Assembly (NCBI RefSeq): GCF_901212495.1 | Contig: NZ_CAAKNY010000031.1 | Span: 1 to 64,000, forward strand | Reading direction: 5' to 3' | Origin: Collinsella aerofaciens | GTDB lineage: Bacteria > Actinomycetota > Coriobacteriia > Coriobacteriales > Coriobacteriaceae | DNA: 64,000 nucleotides | In this document: positions 42,581 through 51,036 of the stretch, piece after piece | Layout: each line of letters begins with the position of its first letter | Position numbering within the stretch: position 1 is the stretch's first letter | Notes under the pieces: model-generated | What the model saw: the letters and a program-made list of their open reading frames with translations, nothing else | The model's database searches: none | What the model was told of the DNA's origin: nothing | Program-made: the position numbers and the translations under genes

Positions 42581-45331
42581 ATGTCTGACAAGCGCCGTAC
42601 CTTTGCCGTCCTCGACGGCAACTCGCTCATGCACCGCGCCTTCCACGCCGTGCCGCCCACCATGAACGCGCCGGACGGTCGTCCCACCAACGCGATCTTT
42701 GGCTTTTTGAATATGTTCCTCAAGATGATTGACGCCTTTAATCCCGACGGCGTTGTTGTGGCGTTTGACAAGGGCAAGCCGCGCGTGCGCATGGAGATGC
42801 TGCCACAGTACAAGGCCCAGCGCCCGCCCATGGACCCCGATCTGCACGCACAGTTTCCCATGATTAAGGAGCTGCTCGCCGCGCTCAACGTGCCGATTTT
42901 GCAGTCCGAGGGCTGGGAGGGCGATGACATCCTGGGCACTCTGGCGCGCCTGGGCGAGCAGGCCGGCTGTGACATGCTGCTGGTGACCGGCGACCGCGAC
43001 ATGTATCAGCTCGTGACCGAGCATGTCAACGTGGTCTCGACCCGCAAGGGCCTGTCCGACGTGGCGATTATGACGCCCGAGAGCGTGGACGATCTGTATC
43101 ACGGCATCACGCCGGCGCTCGTGCCCGACTTTTATGGTCTGAAGGGCGATACGTCCGATAACATCCCTGGTGTGCCGGGCATCGGTCCCAAGAAGGCGAG
43201 TGCGCTTATTGCACAGTACGGCAGTCTGGACGAGGTCATCGCACACGCCGACGAAGTAAAGGGCAAGATGGGCGAAAACCTGCGCGCACACATCGATGAC
43301 GCGCTGCTGAGCCGTAAGGTGGCGACCATCCGCACCGATGCGCCCGTTGAGCTCGATTTTGAGGCGACGTCCTTCCCGGCGTTTTCTTCCGACGTGGTTT
43401 CCGCGGCGCTGGGTACGCTTGGTATCACCGCCATGCAGAACCGTTTTATGGCACTGATCGGCGGCGAGGGCGGGGCTGCTGTCGCCTCCCATGTGTTTGA
43501 GATGCCTGCGATGGTTCGCGCAGCCGCCGGCGATGCTGACGCGCTTGGTGCCGTTGCGGCTGAGGTCTCCCACGCGATTGATGCCGGCGAGTGGATCGCC
43601 GCCGTGGTGGACGACGACAAGGAAGAGGGCGCGCTCTTTGGACTGACGCGCACACTGTGGTTGGCGACGTCCAAGGGCCTGTTCGCGCTCGAGGAGGGCG
43701 ACGGCGGTGTGGCGGCTGAGGTTGAGGGCTTCAACTTCGTCCACGGCGTGATTGCCGGCGTGCTCGCGCGTCTGTTTATGGAGGGTCGCGTGGCGAGCCC
43801 GGATATGAAGGCGCTGTTGCACGAGCTGTCGCCCATCGATTCTTCTGAGCCCGAGCTCATGGATCCGCTCGCTGCCGATTCCACGCGCATCTTCGATACC
43901 GTGGTCGCTGCCTATCTGCTGGATTCCGATCGCTCCGAGTTCGATGAGGCGTATCTTGCCGATACGTATCTGCAGATGGCGCTGCCTGCGGTGCGCGGCG
44001 CAGAGGGTGCTGGTGAGGACGCTCCGGCGCCTGCTGCCCGTACCGCGGCCCTGACGTTGGCACTTGTGGCGCCGCTGCGCGACCGCATGGCCCGCGAGAA
44101 CGCCGCCAACGTGTTCGATGGGATTGAGATGCCACTCGTGCCGGTGCTTGCCAAGATGGAGCGCGCGGGCATGCTTGTAGACCCCGACCGTCTGCATAGT
44201 CTGTCCGAGGGCCTGGCGACCCAGATTTCCGAGGTCGAGCGCAGCATTCGCGATCTGGTGGGTGACGAGACCTTTAACATCGGCAGTCCCATGCAGCTCT
44301 CGCATGTGCTGTTTGACGTTATGGGGCTTCCGACCAAGGGTCTCAAAAAGACCAAGCGCGGCTACTATTCGACCAACGCCAAGGTGCTGAGCGATCTTGC
44401 CCGCGACCACGAGATCGTGCGCCTGATCTTGGACTGGCGTGAAAAGTCCAAGATCAAGTCGACCTATCTGGATACGCTGGGCCCGCTGCGCCGCGGTGAC
44501 GGTCGCGTGCACACCACGTACAACCAGACCATCACGGCAACGGGGCGTCTGTCCTCGAGCGACCCGAACCTGCAGAACATCCCGACGCGCTCGGAGCTGG
44601 GGCGTACCGTCAAGACGGCGTTCTCGGCGGGCGAGGGCAGCGTCTTTTTGGCGGTGGACTACTCGCAGATCGAGCTGCGCCTGCTGGCGCATCTCTCGGG
44701 TGACGAGCACCTGGTGCGCGCCTTTAACGAGGGCGAGGACTTCCATGCCGAGACGGCAGCGCGTGTGTTTGGCGTGCCGGTGTCCGAGGTGACGCCCGAC
44801 CTGCGCAGTCGCGCCAAGGCCGTGAACTTTGGCATCGTGTACGGCCAGCAGGCCTATGGCCTGTCGCAGTCGCTGCACATCTCGATGGCCGAGGCGCGCG
44901 ACATGATCGACCGCTACTACGATGCCTATCCGGGCGTGCGCACGTTCCTCGACAACGTGGTGGCGCGTGCTAAGCAGACGGGCTACGCCGAGACCATGTA
45001 TGGCCGCCGTCGCCATATTCCCGAGCTCAAGGCCAAAAACCCACAGCTCCGCGGCTTTGGCGAGCGTACAGCCATGAACCATCCCATGCAGGGCACCGCA
45101 GCCGACATCATCAAGATCGCCATGGCCCGCGTAAGTCGCCGCCTGGAAGAAGAGGGCTTTGCCGCCCACATGATCCTACAGGTTCACGACGAACTGGACT
45201 TTGAGTGTCCCGTCGGCGAAGTCGAGCACCTCACCGCCATGGTCCGCGACGTCATGGAACACGTCGTAGACCTGCGCGTGCCGTTAATCGCCGAAGCCAG
45301 CACGGGCGTGACCTGGGCAGACGCGAAATAG
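42581..45331 (+). CDS. polA: DNA polymerase I
   Basis: The 916 residues comprise a 5'-3' exonuclease domain (about 1-295, VLDGNSLMHRAFHA ... YGLKGDTSDNIPGVPGIGPKKA), a middle 3'-5' exonuclease-like domain (about 300-500), and the family A polymerase domain. Polymerase motifs are clear: SSSDPNLQNIPTRSE, DYSQIELRLLAHLSGD (A), RSRAKAVNFGIVYGQQAYGLS (B, O-helix) and LQVHDELDFE (C). I cannot find the DxE metal motif in the middle domain (WIAAVVDDD occurs where FxDxE would be), so proofreading is probably lost, as in many Gram-positive PolA. It acts in Okazaki fragment processing and repair. Confidence 0.96.
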   Translation: MSDKRRTFAVLDGNSLMHRAFHAVPPTMNAPDGRPTNAIFGFLNMFLKMIDAFNPDGVVVAFDKGKPRVRMEMLPQYKAQRPPMDPDLHAQFPMIKELLAALNVPILQSEGWEGDDILGTLARLGEQAGCDMLLVTGDRDMYQLVTEHVNVVSTRKGLSDVAIMTPESVDDLYHGITPALVPDFYGLKGDTSDNIPGVPGIGPKKASALIAQYGSLDEVIAHADEVKGKMGENLRAHIDDALLSRKVATIRTDAPVELDFEATSFPAFSSDVVSAALGTLGITAMQNRFMALIGGEGGAAVASHVFEMPAMVRAAAGDADALGAVAAEVSHAIDAGEWIAAVVDDDKEEGALFGLTRTLWLATSKGLFALEEGDGGVAAEVEGFNFVHGVIAGVLARLFMEGRVASPDMKALLHELSPIDSSEPELMDPLAADSTRIFDTVVAAYLLDSDRSEFDEAYLADTYLQMALPAVRGAEGAGEDAPAPAARTAALTLALVAPLRDRMARENAANVFDGIEMPLVPVLAKMERAGMLVDPDRLHSLSEGLATQISEVERSIRDLVGDETFNIGSPMQLSHVLFDVMGLPTKGLKKTKRGYYSTNAKVLSDLARDHEIVRLILDWREKSKIKSTYLDTLGPLRRGDGRVHTTYNQTITATGRLSSSDPNLQNIPTRSELGRTVKTAFSAGEGSVFLAVDYSQIELRLLAHLSGDEHLVRAFNEGEDFHAETAARVFGVPVSEVTPDLRSRAKAVNFGIVYGQQAYGLSQSLHISMAEARDMIDRYYDAYPGVRTFLDNVVARAKQTGYAETMYGRRRHIPELKAKNPQLRGFGERTAMNHPMQGTAADIIKIAMARVSRRLEEEGFAAHMILQVHDELDFECPVGEVEHLTAMVRDVMEHVVDLRVPLIAEASTGVTWADAK

Positions 45332-45365
45332 GAAAGCAACCACAGTTCCAAAGTAACCAAAAACA

Positions 45366-45405
45366 GAAGGACGCCCCTCATCAACAAGGAGCGTCCTTCG
45401 TTCAA
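45366..45405 (+). terminator. Terminator after polA
   Basis: GAAGGACGC (45366-45374) pairs with GCGTCCTTC (45391-45399), with an inner CCT/AGG extension. The tail GTTCAATT is weak in T. Confidence 0.6.
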
Positions 45406-45466
45406 TTAAATTCAGCCAAAGTATCTAGGCGCCAAGACGCCATCCAGACGGCAAGCAAGTCAACGT

Positions 45467-45594
45467 CGCCATGCCCGGGGCCGGCCGTTTGATTTTTGTA
45501 GATTCCGCACGAGCCGAAGAGCACTTAATGTGCTCTTCGAGCGAGCCCAGGACCTGACCGAGCAAAAATCAAACGGCCGGCCCCGGGCATGGCG
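45467..45594. repeat. Cruciform-like long inverted repeat with GGCCGGCC core
   Basis: Two perfect 32-base arms (45467-45498 and 45563-45594) begin CGCCATGCCCGGGGCCGGCC. Inside lies a second hairpin GAAGAGCAC-TTAAT-GTGCTCTTC (45516-45538). It separates the convergent polA and HAD genes and may act as a two-way terminator. It shares architecture and the GGCCGGCC core with 30734-30817. Confidence 0.8.
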
Positions 45595-45600
45595 GCGAGT

Positions 45601-46428
45601 TTAACGAGCCGCCAAGATGGCGTCGATGAGTGTCAGTACGCCCCCGTCGTTGTTGCTCGGAATGCGCCACTTAGCATGCGCGTTCATATGCTCCTCGGCA
45701 TTGTCCACGATAAAGCTATGCCCGACGCGCTCAAGCATGGGAATATCGTTGTAGGTGTCACCCACGGCGGCGGCATCGGCGATATCAATGCCGAGCTGCT
45801 CGCACAGGTGCGCGACGCCGGCGCCCTTGTCGACGCCCAGGTTCATAAAGTCGATCCACTCGCGCCCGGCGTTGGTGACGTAGAGCTTGTCCGAGAACTC
45901 GGGGCTATAGGTCTCGCGGAATGCGGGCTCGGCGTCATAGGCGGGGAAGAAGATCGAGATCTTGTTGGACGCGATATCAATGCCCTCAAAGCTGTCGACG
46001 TAGTTGATCGTGTTGTAGTACACGCTGATCTCGTCGTGGTATTGATGGTCGCGGGCAAGCACGTAGAACTCGTCGAAGCAGCACAGGACGGGGACCGCGC
46101 GAGAATCCTCCGAGGCGCGGCTCAAGACCTGCTGATACAGCGCCACATCGATGTTGCTCTTATAGATATAGTTGCCGCGATAGATGACGCAGGCTCCGTT
46201 GTCGGGACAAAAAGCAAGGCGGTTCTTAAAGCTCTCGAACATTTCCTCGAGTCTGGGGGCGGGACGTCCACTGGCGGGGCAGAACACGATGCCGGCGTCG
46301 GCGAGCTTGTCCAGGCGCTCGTCAAGACCCTGGGGCAACACGCGCTCGTCGGTGAGCAGCGTCTTGTCCATGTCGACGGCGATGAGTTTAATCTTGCCGA
46401 TGTTAGCGTCTGATTCGTAAGTCTGCAT
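45601..46428 (-). CDS. Cof-type HAD hydrolase
   Basis: A 275-residue haloacid-dehalogenase-fold phosphatase. Motif I is LIAVDMDKTLLTDE near 14-27, motif II lies in CPASGRP, the conserved lysine is likely in the region before VDKGAGVAHLCEQLG, and motif III/IV is AVGDTYNDIPMLE. The C2 cap domain lies between. Such enzymes hydrolyse sugar phosphates, PLP or FMN; the substrate cannot be named from sequence. Start at 46428 has AAAGG upstream. It is convergent with polA and divergent from the argG leader. Confidence 0.88.
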   Translation of the reverse strand: MQTYESDANIGKIKLIAVDMDKTLLTDERVLPQGLDERLDKLADAGIVFCPASGRPAPRLEEMFESFKNRLAFCPDNGACVIYRGNYIYKSNIDVALYQQVLSRASEDSRAVPVLCCFDEFYVLARDHQYHDEISVYYNTINYVDSFEGIDIASNKISIFFPAYDAEPAFRETYSPEFSDKLYVTNAGREWIDFMNLGVDKGAGVAHLCEQLGIDIADAAAVGDTYNDIPMLERVGHSFIVDNAEEHMNAHAKWRIPSNNDGGVLTLIDAILAAR

Positions 46429-46572
46429 AAAATGCGCCTTTCCGTTTCCAGATTGTTTCGGGCGTAATGACCCTCTGCCATGTAATCGAGCGTATTTTCG
46501 CAGGAATGGTGCGTATTTGCACAGTAATTCACAAACTAATGAAAAAACTTTTCAGAAATTTGAATTTGTCGC

Positions 46573-46600
46573 TTGTACAGCGAGCACTTTATCGTAATAT
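46573..46600 (+). promoter_or_regulatory. Promoter of the argG leader
   Basis: TTGTAC (46573-46578), a 16-base spacer and TAATAT (46595-46600), in an AT-rich stretch. It predicts a transcript starting near 46607, about 95 bases before the leader-peptide ATG. Confidence 0.6.
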
Positions 46601-46703
46601 AGCGAACATCGAAAACGGAGATGGCGAAAGAACCGCTTACCGAAGAAAAGGTACCGTTTGCGATATTCGAATTGCGCCCGGCGATACGTGAAAGGAGAGG
46701 CAG

Positions 46704-46778
46704 ATGCAGTTCGTACAGATCATCACCACTGCAGACAATGCCATCCGACGTCAGCGCGCAATATCCCGACGACGATAA
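46704..46778 (+). CDS. Putative arginine-rich leader peptide upstream of argG
   Basis: A 24-codon reading frame with an excellent ribosome site (AAAGGAGAGG, 3 bases before the ATG). The peptide ends IRRQRAISRRR-stop: six of its last ten codons specify Arg, the final three being CGA-CGA-CGA, a codon little used in the surrounding genes. It precedes argG, an arginine-biosynthesis gene, by 205 bases. The Arg codons overlap the 5' arm of a terminator-like stem. This is the layout of amino-acid attenuation leaders such as trp and his. No homology was checked; the function is inferred from position and composition. Confidence 0.65.
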   Translation: MQFVQIITTADNAIRRQRAISRRR

Positions 46779-46842
46779 CAATCGTCTCTGTCCGCATGGG
46801 GCGTAACGCCTCAACAGAGTCATTTTGAGGTCGTCGGGTTTT
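46765..46842 (+). promoter_or_regulatory. Attenuator-like structure in the argG leader
   Basis: CCCGACGAC (46765-46773), which encodes the terminal Arg codons, pairs perfectly with GTCGTCGGG (46830-46838), followed by TTTT. Nested inside is a second hairpin, CTCTGT (46786-46791) with ACAGAG (46814-46819), plus GGGGCG/CGCCTC. A ribosome stalled on the CGA codons would cover the 5' arm and block the outer stem. The U-tract is only four long, so termination strength is uncertain. The remaining leader 46843-46983 shows no gene. Confidence 0.55.
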
Positions 46843-46983
46843 AGCACGATATAGACGCATGTTTCTAGGGCATGTATGTGCTGATTTTTGCTATTTAACC
46901 TGATATTGCACGATAAGTGACCTTGAAATGACTTGCACCTGACCGATGTTCTAACTAGCTACCAAGGGCGAAAGGAAACAGCC

Positions 46984-48210
46984 ATGAGCAAGGAAAAAGT
47001 CGTTCTCGCATATTCCGGTGGTCTTGATACATCCGTATGTGTCAAGTGGCTCCAGGACGAAAAGAATCTCGATGTCGTTTGTGTCTGCGGCAACGTGGGC
47101 CAGGAGGAGACCGGCCTGGATGCCAAGAAGCAGAAGGCCCTCGACCTGGGCGTTCTGGATTGCCAGGTGCTCGACCTGCGCGACGAGTTCTCCGATGAGT
47201 TCCTGACTAAGGCCATCGCCGCCAACTCCATGTACGAGAACAAGTACCCGCTACTCTCCGCCCTGTCCCGCCCGTTGCTCGCCAAGAAGCTTGTCGAGGT
47301 CGCTCACGAGTTTGGCGCGACCTACGTCGCCCACGGCTGCACCGGCAAGGGTAACGACCAGGTTCGTTTTGAGGCTGCCGTCAAGGCCCTCGACCCCGAG
47401 CTTAAGGTTATCGCCCCGGTTCGCGAGTGGGATCTGAAGTGCCGTCCCGACGAGGTCGCCTATGCCCACGCTCACAACGTGCCGGTTCCCGAAGGCGCCA
47501 ACGACAACCCCTATTCCATCGACGACAACCTATGGGGTCGTGCCATTGAGTGCGGCCACCTGGAGGATCCCTGGAACGAGCCGCTCGACGACGCCTGGGT
47601 TATGACCAAGAATCCCGAGGACACGCCCGACACCCCGACGTATACCGAGATTGAGTTTGAGGCGGGCAAGCCCGTCGCCGTCGACGGCAAGAAGATGAAG
47701 CTCTCCGAGATCGTCATCGCCCTCAACAAGATTTCGGGTGACAACGGCTTTGGCCGTCTCGACCTGGTTGAGGACCGTCTGGTGGGCCTCAAGAGCCGCG
47801 AGTGCTATGAGGTTCCCGGCGCCCTGACGCTCATCACCGCCCACAAGGCACTCGAGGATATCTGCGTCGAGGGCGACCTGCTCAAGACCAAGATTAAGCT
47901 CGAGCAGGATTGGGCCACCGCCGTGTACAACGGCCAGTGGTATAGCCCGCTCAAAAACGCGCTCGATGCCTTTATGGCCGACACCCAGAAGTTCGTGACC
48001 GGCACCGTCCGTCTGAAGTTCTTTAAGGGCAACTGCCATGTTGTCGGCCGCAAGAGCCCCTTCAGCCTTTACGACTACGGTCTGGCCACCTACGACCGTG
48101 ACACCACGTTTGACGAGAAGGCCAGCGCCGGTTTTATCGAGATCGATACGCTGTCGCTCAAGACGTGGGCTAAGGTCCAGGGTCCCAGCTCTGCTGCCGC
48201 TCAGGCTTAA
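46984..48210 (+). CDS. argG: Argininosuccinate synthase
   Basis: This joins citrulline and aspartate with ATP in arginine synthesis. The 408 residues match the family: VVLAYSGGLDTSVCVKWL (P-loop pyrophosphatase motif), YVAHGCTGKGNDQVRFE, DLKCRPDEVAYAHAHNVPVP and YSIDDNLWGRAIECG. The start at 46984 follows CGAAAGGAAACAGCC. It is probably controlled by the leader-peptide attenuator upstream. argH lies 525 bases downstream beyond a terminator and a small reading frame. Confidence 0.97.
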   Translation: MSKEKVVLAYSGGLDTSVCVKWLQDEKNLDVVCVCGNVGQEETGLDAKKQKALDLGVLDCQVLDLRDEFSDEFLTKAIAANSMYENKYPLLSALSRPLLAKKLVEVAHEFGATYVAHGCTGKGNDQVRFEAAVKALDPELKVIAPVREWDLKCRPDEVAYAHAHNVPVPEGANDNPYSIDDNLWGRAIECGHLEDPWNEPLDDAWVMTKNPEDTPDTPTYTEIEFEAGKPVAVDGKKMKLSEIVIALNKISGDNGFGRLDLVEDRLVGLKSRECYEVPGALTLITAHKALEDICVEGDLLKTKIKLEQDWATAVYNGQWYSPLKNALDAFMADTQKFVTGTVRLKFFKGNCHVVGRKSPFSLYDYGLATYDRDTTFDEKASAGFIEIDTLSLKTWAKVQGPSSAAAQA

Positions 48211-48363
48211 GGCTTCCTTTTCTTGGTATCCGCGCGGCCCATCCGCGTGATACATAACGGGCGCACGGGGTCCCTACCTTTCGTTATGCTTGCTGACACT
48301 TCTTAACATCGGTGGCCCCTACGTTCCGCCCGCATATATGATGCCGCGACTGCGGCTGAGTCC

Positions 48364-48397
48364 GAGCCCCGCCGGGGTTGTCCGGTGGGGCTCTTTC
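48364..48397 (+). terminator. Terminator after argG
   Basis: GAGCCCC-G-CCGG pairs with CCGG-T-GGGGCTC around GGTTGT, followed by TTTCT. It is a strong stem, 154 bases after the argG stop; nothing else clear lies between. Confidence 0.8.
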
Positions 48398-48445
48398 TAT
48401 CAATTTGGCGGCTCTGCGCCTATATATATCTGAGGAGTATCCATT

Positions 48446-48616
48446 ATGTTCAATGCTATCGCGAATGCTTTGCTCTCCCTCGCGCCCGAGTTCGATGCTG
48501 CAAAGGTCGAGGAGGTCCCGGTGAGCCTGAAGGCATGGATTGACGGCTCGGCGAGCAACGGCTGGCGGGAGTCGATGGGCGCCAAGTGCCTGGTGCGTCA
48601 CTTCTTTGCAAATTAG
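48446..48616 (+). CDS. Small unrecognised protein between argG and argH
   Basis: A 56-codon frame from ATG 48446 to TAG 48614-48616, with TGAGGAG eight bases before the start. The product (MFNAIANALLSLAPEFDAAK ... WRESMGAKCLVRHFFAN) has an amphipathic N-terminal helix, one Trp-rich segment (AWIDGSASNGW) and a basic end. Codon use is like its neighbours. It follows the argG terminator and a TATATATATC stretch that may hold a promoter. I recognise no family. The ribosome site and clean frame make it more likely real than chance, but it is unproven. Confidence 0.5.
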   Translation: MFNAIANALLSLAPEFDAAKVEEVPVSLKAWIDGSASNGWRESMGAKCLVRHFFAN

Positions 48617-48734
48617 CTACACGGCCCCGCACGCAGCGGGGATTGTGCAAAACTAGCGGTTGGTAAATCGCTTTAGCGACATGGCGCATTTCATTGGGCG
48701 CTGGGTTTGGTATTTGATGAAAGGGGACGATTCC

Positions 48735-50165
48735 ATGGCTCTTTGGGGCGGTCGTTTTGAGGCAGGAGTGGCCGAGGTCACGCAGGAGTTTGGCGCGTCG
48801 TTGCCGGTCGACAAACATCTCTATAAGCAGGATATCGCCGGCTCTAAGGCGCATGCCAAGATGCTGGCCGCCCAGGGCATCATCAGTGTCGAGGACGAGC
48901 AGGCGATTGCCGAGGGCCTGACCGAAATCGAGCAGGATATCGATGCCGGCAACTTCTGCTTCGATATCAACGACGAGGATATCCATATGTCTATCGAGAG
49001 CGAGCTGACGCGTCGCATCGGCGAGGCTGGCAAGCGCTTGCATACCGGACGTTCGCGCAACGACCAGGTGGCGACCGACACGCGCTTGGGCGTCAAGGCA
49101 CTGGCCAAGGAGCTCATGGAGGCCAATCTTGAGCTGCGTCATGTACTGGTGGATGCGGCCAAGAAGTACGACAAGGTGATTCTGCCGGGCTATACCCACA
49201 TGCAGCATGCTCAGCCCGTGCTGCTGTCGCATCATCTGCTGGCGTATTCCTGGATGTTCGCGCGCGACTTTACGCGCCTGAAGGCCGCCTTTGATGCCGC
49301 TGACAACTGCCCGCTGGGTGCTGCCGCGCTTGCCGGTACGAGCTATCCGCTCGATCGCCAGATGACGGCTGCCGAACTTGGCTTTGCGGGCGTGATTCCC
49401 AACTCGCTCGATGCGGTTTCCGACCGTGATTTCCTGCTCGATCTGCATTACGCCGGCTCCGTCATGGCGATGCATCTGTCGCGTCTTTCCGAGGAAATCG
49501 TGCTGTGGTCGAGCTCCGAATTTGGCTTTATCACGCTTTCCGACTCCTACTCCACCGGCTCGTCCATCATGCCGCAGAAGAAGAATCCCGATTTTGCTGA
49601 GCTCATCCGCGGTAAGAGCGGCCGAGTCTATGGCAACCTGGTGCAGCTGCTCGTGACCATGAAGGGCTTGCCGCTCGCTTATAACAAGGACTTGCAGGAG
49701 GACAAGGAGGGCGCGCTCGATACCGCCCATACGCTCATGCAGTGCCTGTCCGTTATGGCCGGAATGATTTCGACCTGGACCGTCAACGAGGATGCCATGG
49801 CGCGCGAGTGCGGCGTGGGGCACCTTGCCGCCACCGATGTTGCCGATTACCTGGCTAAGCGTGGTCTGCCGTTCCGCGAGGCACATGCCGTGGTGGGGCA
49901 TCTGGTCTTGATGTGCGAGAAGCGCGGCTGCAATCTTGAGGACCTGCCGTTTGAGGTGTTCCAGGAGGCAAGCCCGCTCTTTGAGCGTGACATTACCGAG
50001 GCTCTCGACATTCCGTCGATTGTCGCTGCGCGCACGACCGAGGGCGGTACCGCCCCTGCCGCCGTTGCCGTGCAGCTGCAGCGCGCCGAGGCGCAACTCG
50101 TTGCCGACGAAGGTGTGTTTGGGTCGCTAACCAGGGTCGTTGAGATGGGACACGGGGCAAAGTAA
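48735..50165 (+). CDS. argH: Argininosuccinate lyase
   Basis: This splits argininosuccinate into arginine and fumarate. The 476 residues carry LWGGRFEAGVAEVTQEFGASLPVDKHLYKQDIAGS, EDIHMSIESELTRRIGEAGKRLHTGRSRNDQVATD, HMQHAQPVLLSHHLLAY, and the fumarase-superfamily signature STGSSIMPQKKNPD with the catalytic Ser. The start at 48735 is nine bases after AAAGGGGA. Together with argG it completes the last two steps of the pathway; the earlier arginine genes are not in this window. Confidence 0.97.
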   Translation: MALWGGRFEAGVAEVTQEFGASLPVDKHLYKQDIAGSKAHAKMLAAQGIISVEDEQAIAEGLTEIEQDIDAGNFCFDINDEDIHMSIESELTRRIGEAGKRLHTGRSRNDQVATDTRLGVKALAKELMEANLELRHVLVDAAKKYDKVILPGYTHMQHAQPVLLSHHLLAYSWMFARDFTRLKAAFDAADNCPLGAAALAGTSYPLDRQMTAAELGFAGVIPNSLDAVSDRDFLLDLHYAGSVMAMHLSRLSEEIVLWSSSEFGFITLSDSYSTGSSIMPQKKNPDFAELIRGKSGRVYGNLVQLLVTMKGLPLAYNKDLQEDKEGALDTAHTLMQCLSVMAGMISTWTVNEDAMARECGVGHLAATDVADYLAKRGLPFREAHAVVGHLVLMCEKRGCNLEDLPFEVFQEASPLFERDITEALDIPSIVAARTTEGGTAPAAVAVQLQRAEAQLVADEGVFGSLTRVVEMGHGAK

Positions 50166-50216
50166 GGTTTTGGCTGTAGCGGCTTTGGCCATGTATTGAT
50201 AAATCGTTTTGTTTTT

Positions 50217-50243
50217 GCGGGCGTCTGCTGTTGCGGGCGCCCG
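50217..50243 (+). terminator. Possible terminator after argH
   Basis: GGGCG (50219-50223) can pair with CGCCC (50238-50242) before ATTTTG. The stem is short. The rest of 50166-50455 holds an imperfect dyad CCGACCG...CGGTCGG (50331-50380) and AACGCT...AGCGTT (50413-50437); I see no gene. Confidence 0.4.
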
Positions 50244-50455
50244 TATTTTGTTGCTATGGGGGGGGCTTGTCAAGAACTTCTGTAGGACCTTTGGGCGGGT
50301 TGTGAAGGGAGTACGTCCACGGGCGGCAACCGACCGTCCTCTCGGTTCGATGCGGATGATGCTCGGTCGGATGGTACTCTAATCGGACTTTTAAACATAA
50401 GTGACACATATGGAACGCTTTAATAAATTGTAGCGTTTCAAAAAACAGCTTTTTG

Positions 50456-50484
50456 TTTAACTGCAGCTAAAACTCTGTTACGAT
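50456..50484 (+). promoter_or_regulatory. Promoter of ndk
   Basis: TTTAAC (50456-50461), a 17-base spacer and TACGAT (50479-50484), in an AT-rich stretch about 60 bases before the ndk start. Confidence 0.6.
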
Positions 50485-50547
50485 GCAGTCCAGGCGGGTG
50501 CCGGAATGGGACTTGAGCACGCGCGAACCTACTTGAAAGGCTACCTT

Positions 50548-50952
50548 ATGGCTATCGAGAAGACCTTCATCATGATTAAGCCCGACGCTGTACGCGACCG
50601 TAAGATCGGCCAGATCGTTGCCCGCATTGAGCGCAGCGGCCTTGTCATCGAGCGCATGGAGATGACCACGCTCGAGCGTGCTACCGCCGAGGAGCACTAC
50701 GCCCATCTGGCCGACAAGCCCTTCTTTGGCGGTCTGTGTGACTTTATGACGAGCGGTCCGGTCGTCAAGATGGTCGTTTCCGGTTCTTCCGCTGTTGCTA
50801 AGATGCGCACCCTTATGGGCGCTACCAATCCGCTCGACGCTGCCCCTGGCACCATCCGCGGCGACTTTGCGGTCGATGTCAACGCCAACGTGATCCACGG
50901 CTCCGACTGCCTGGAGAACGCCGAGATCGAGATCAAGCGTTTCTTTGGCTAA
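50548..50952 (+). CDS. ndk: Nucleoside diphosphate kinase
   Basis: Ndk moves the gamma phosphate of ATP onto nucleoside diphosphates. The 134 residues match the family: EKTFIMIKPDAVRDRKIGQIVARIE at the start, HYAHLADKPFFGGLCDFMTSGPVVKMV, RTLMGATNPLDAAPGTIRGDFAVD, and the active-site His in NVIHGSDCLENAEIEIKRFF. The start at 50548 follows GAAAGGCTACCTT. It is monocistronic, with its own promoter and terminator. Confidence 0.97.
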   Translation: MAIEKTFIMIKPDAVRDRKIGQIVARIERSGLVIERMEMTTLERATAEEHYAHLADKPFFGGLCDFMTSGPVVKMVVSGSSAVAKMRTLMGATNPLDAAPGTIRGDFAVDVNANVIHGSDCLENAEIEIKRFFG

Positions 50953-50992
50953 ACCAGCTTTGACTCCTTAAAGCTGTTAGCGTGTGGCTTGG

Positions 50993-51026
50993 GCGCCGCG
51001 GAACTCCATCCGCGGCGCTCTTTTTG
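50993..51026 (+). terminator. Terminator after ndk
   Basis: GCGCCGCGG (50993-51001) pairs perfectly with CCGCGGCGC (51010-51018), then TCTTTTTG. Confidence 0.92.
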
Positions 51027-51036
51027 TTATATACCA

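Noticed and set aside
42581-43470. Separate 5'-3' exonuclease gene
   Set aside because: The frame continues without break into the polymerase domain; it is one PolA protein.
48290-48400. T-box or riboswitch between argG and argH
   Set aside because: GGTGGCCCC slightly resembles the T-box antiterminator bulge, but the rest of the T-box pattern is missing. The structure reads as a simple terminator.
50262-50310. Remnant of an insertion sequence end (GGCTTGTCAAGAAC string)
   Set aside because: No matching inverted end, target duplication or transposase fragment is visible nearby.
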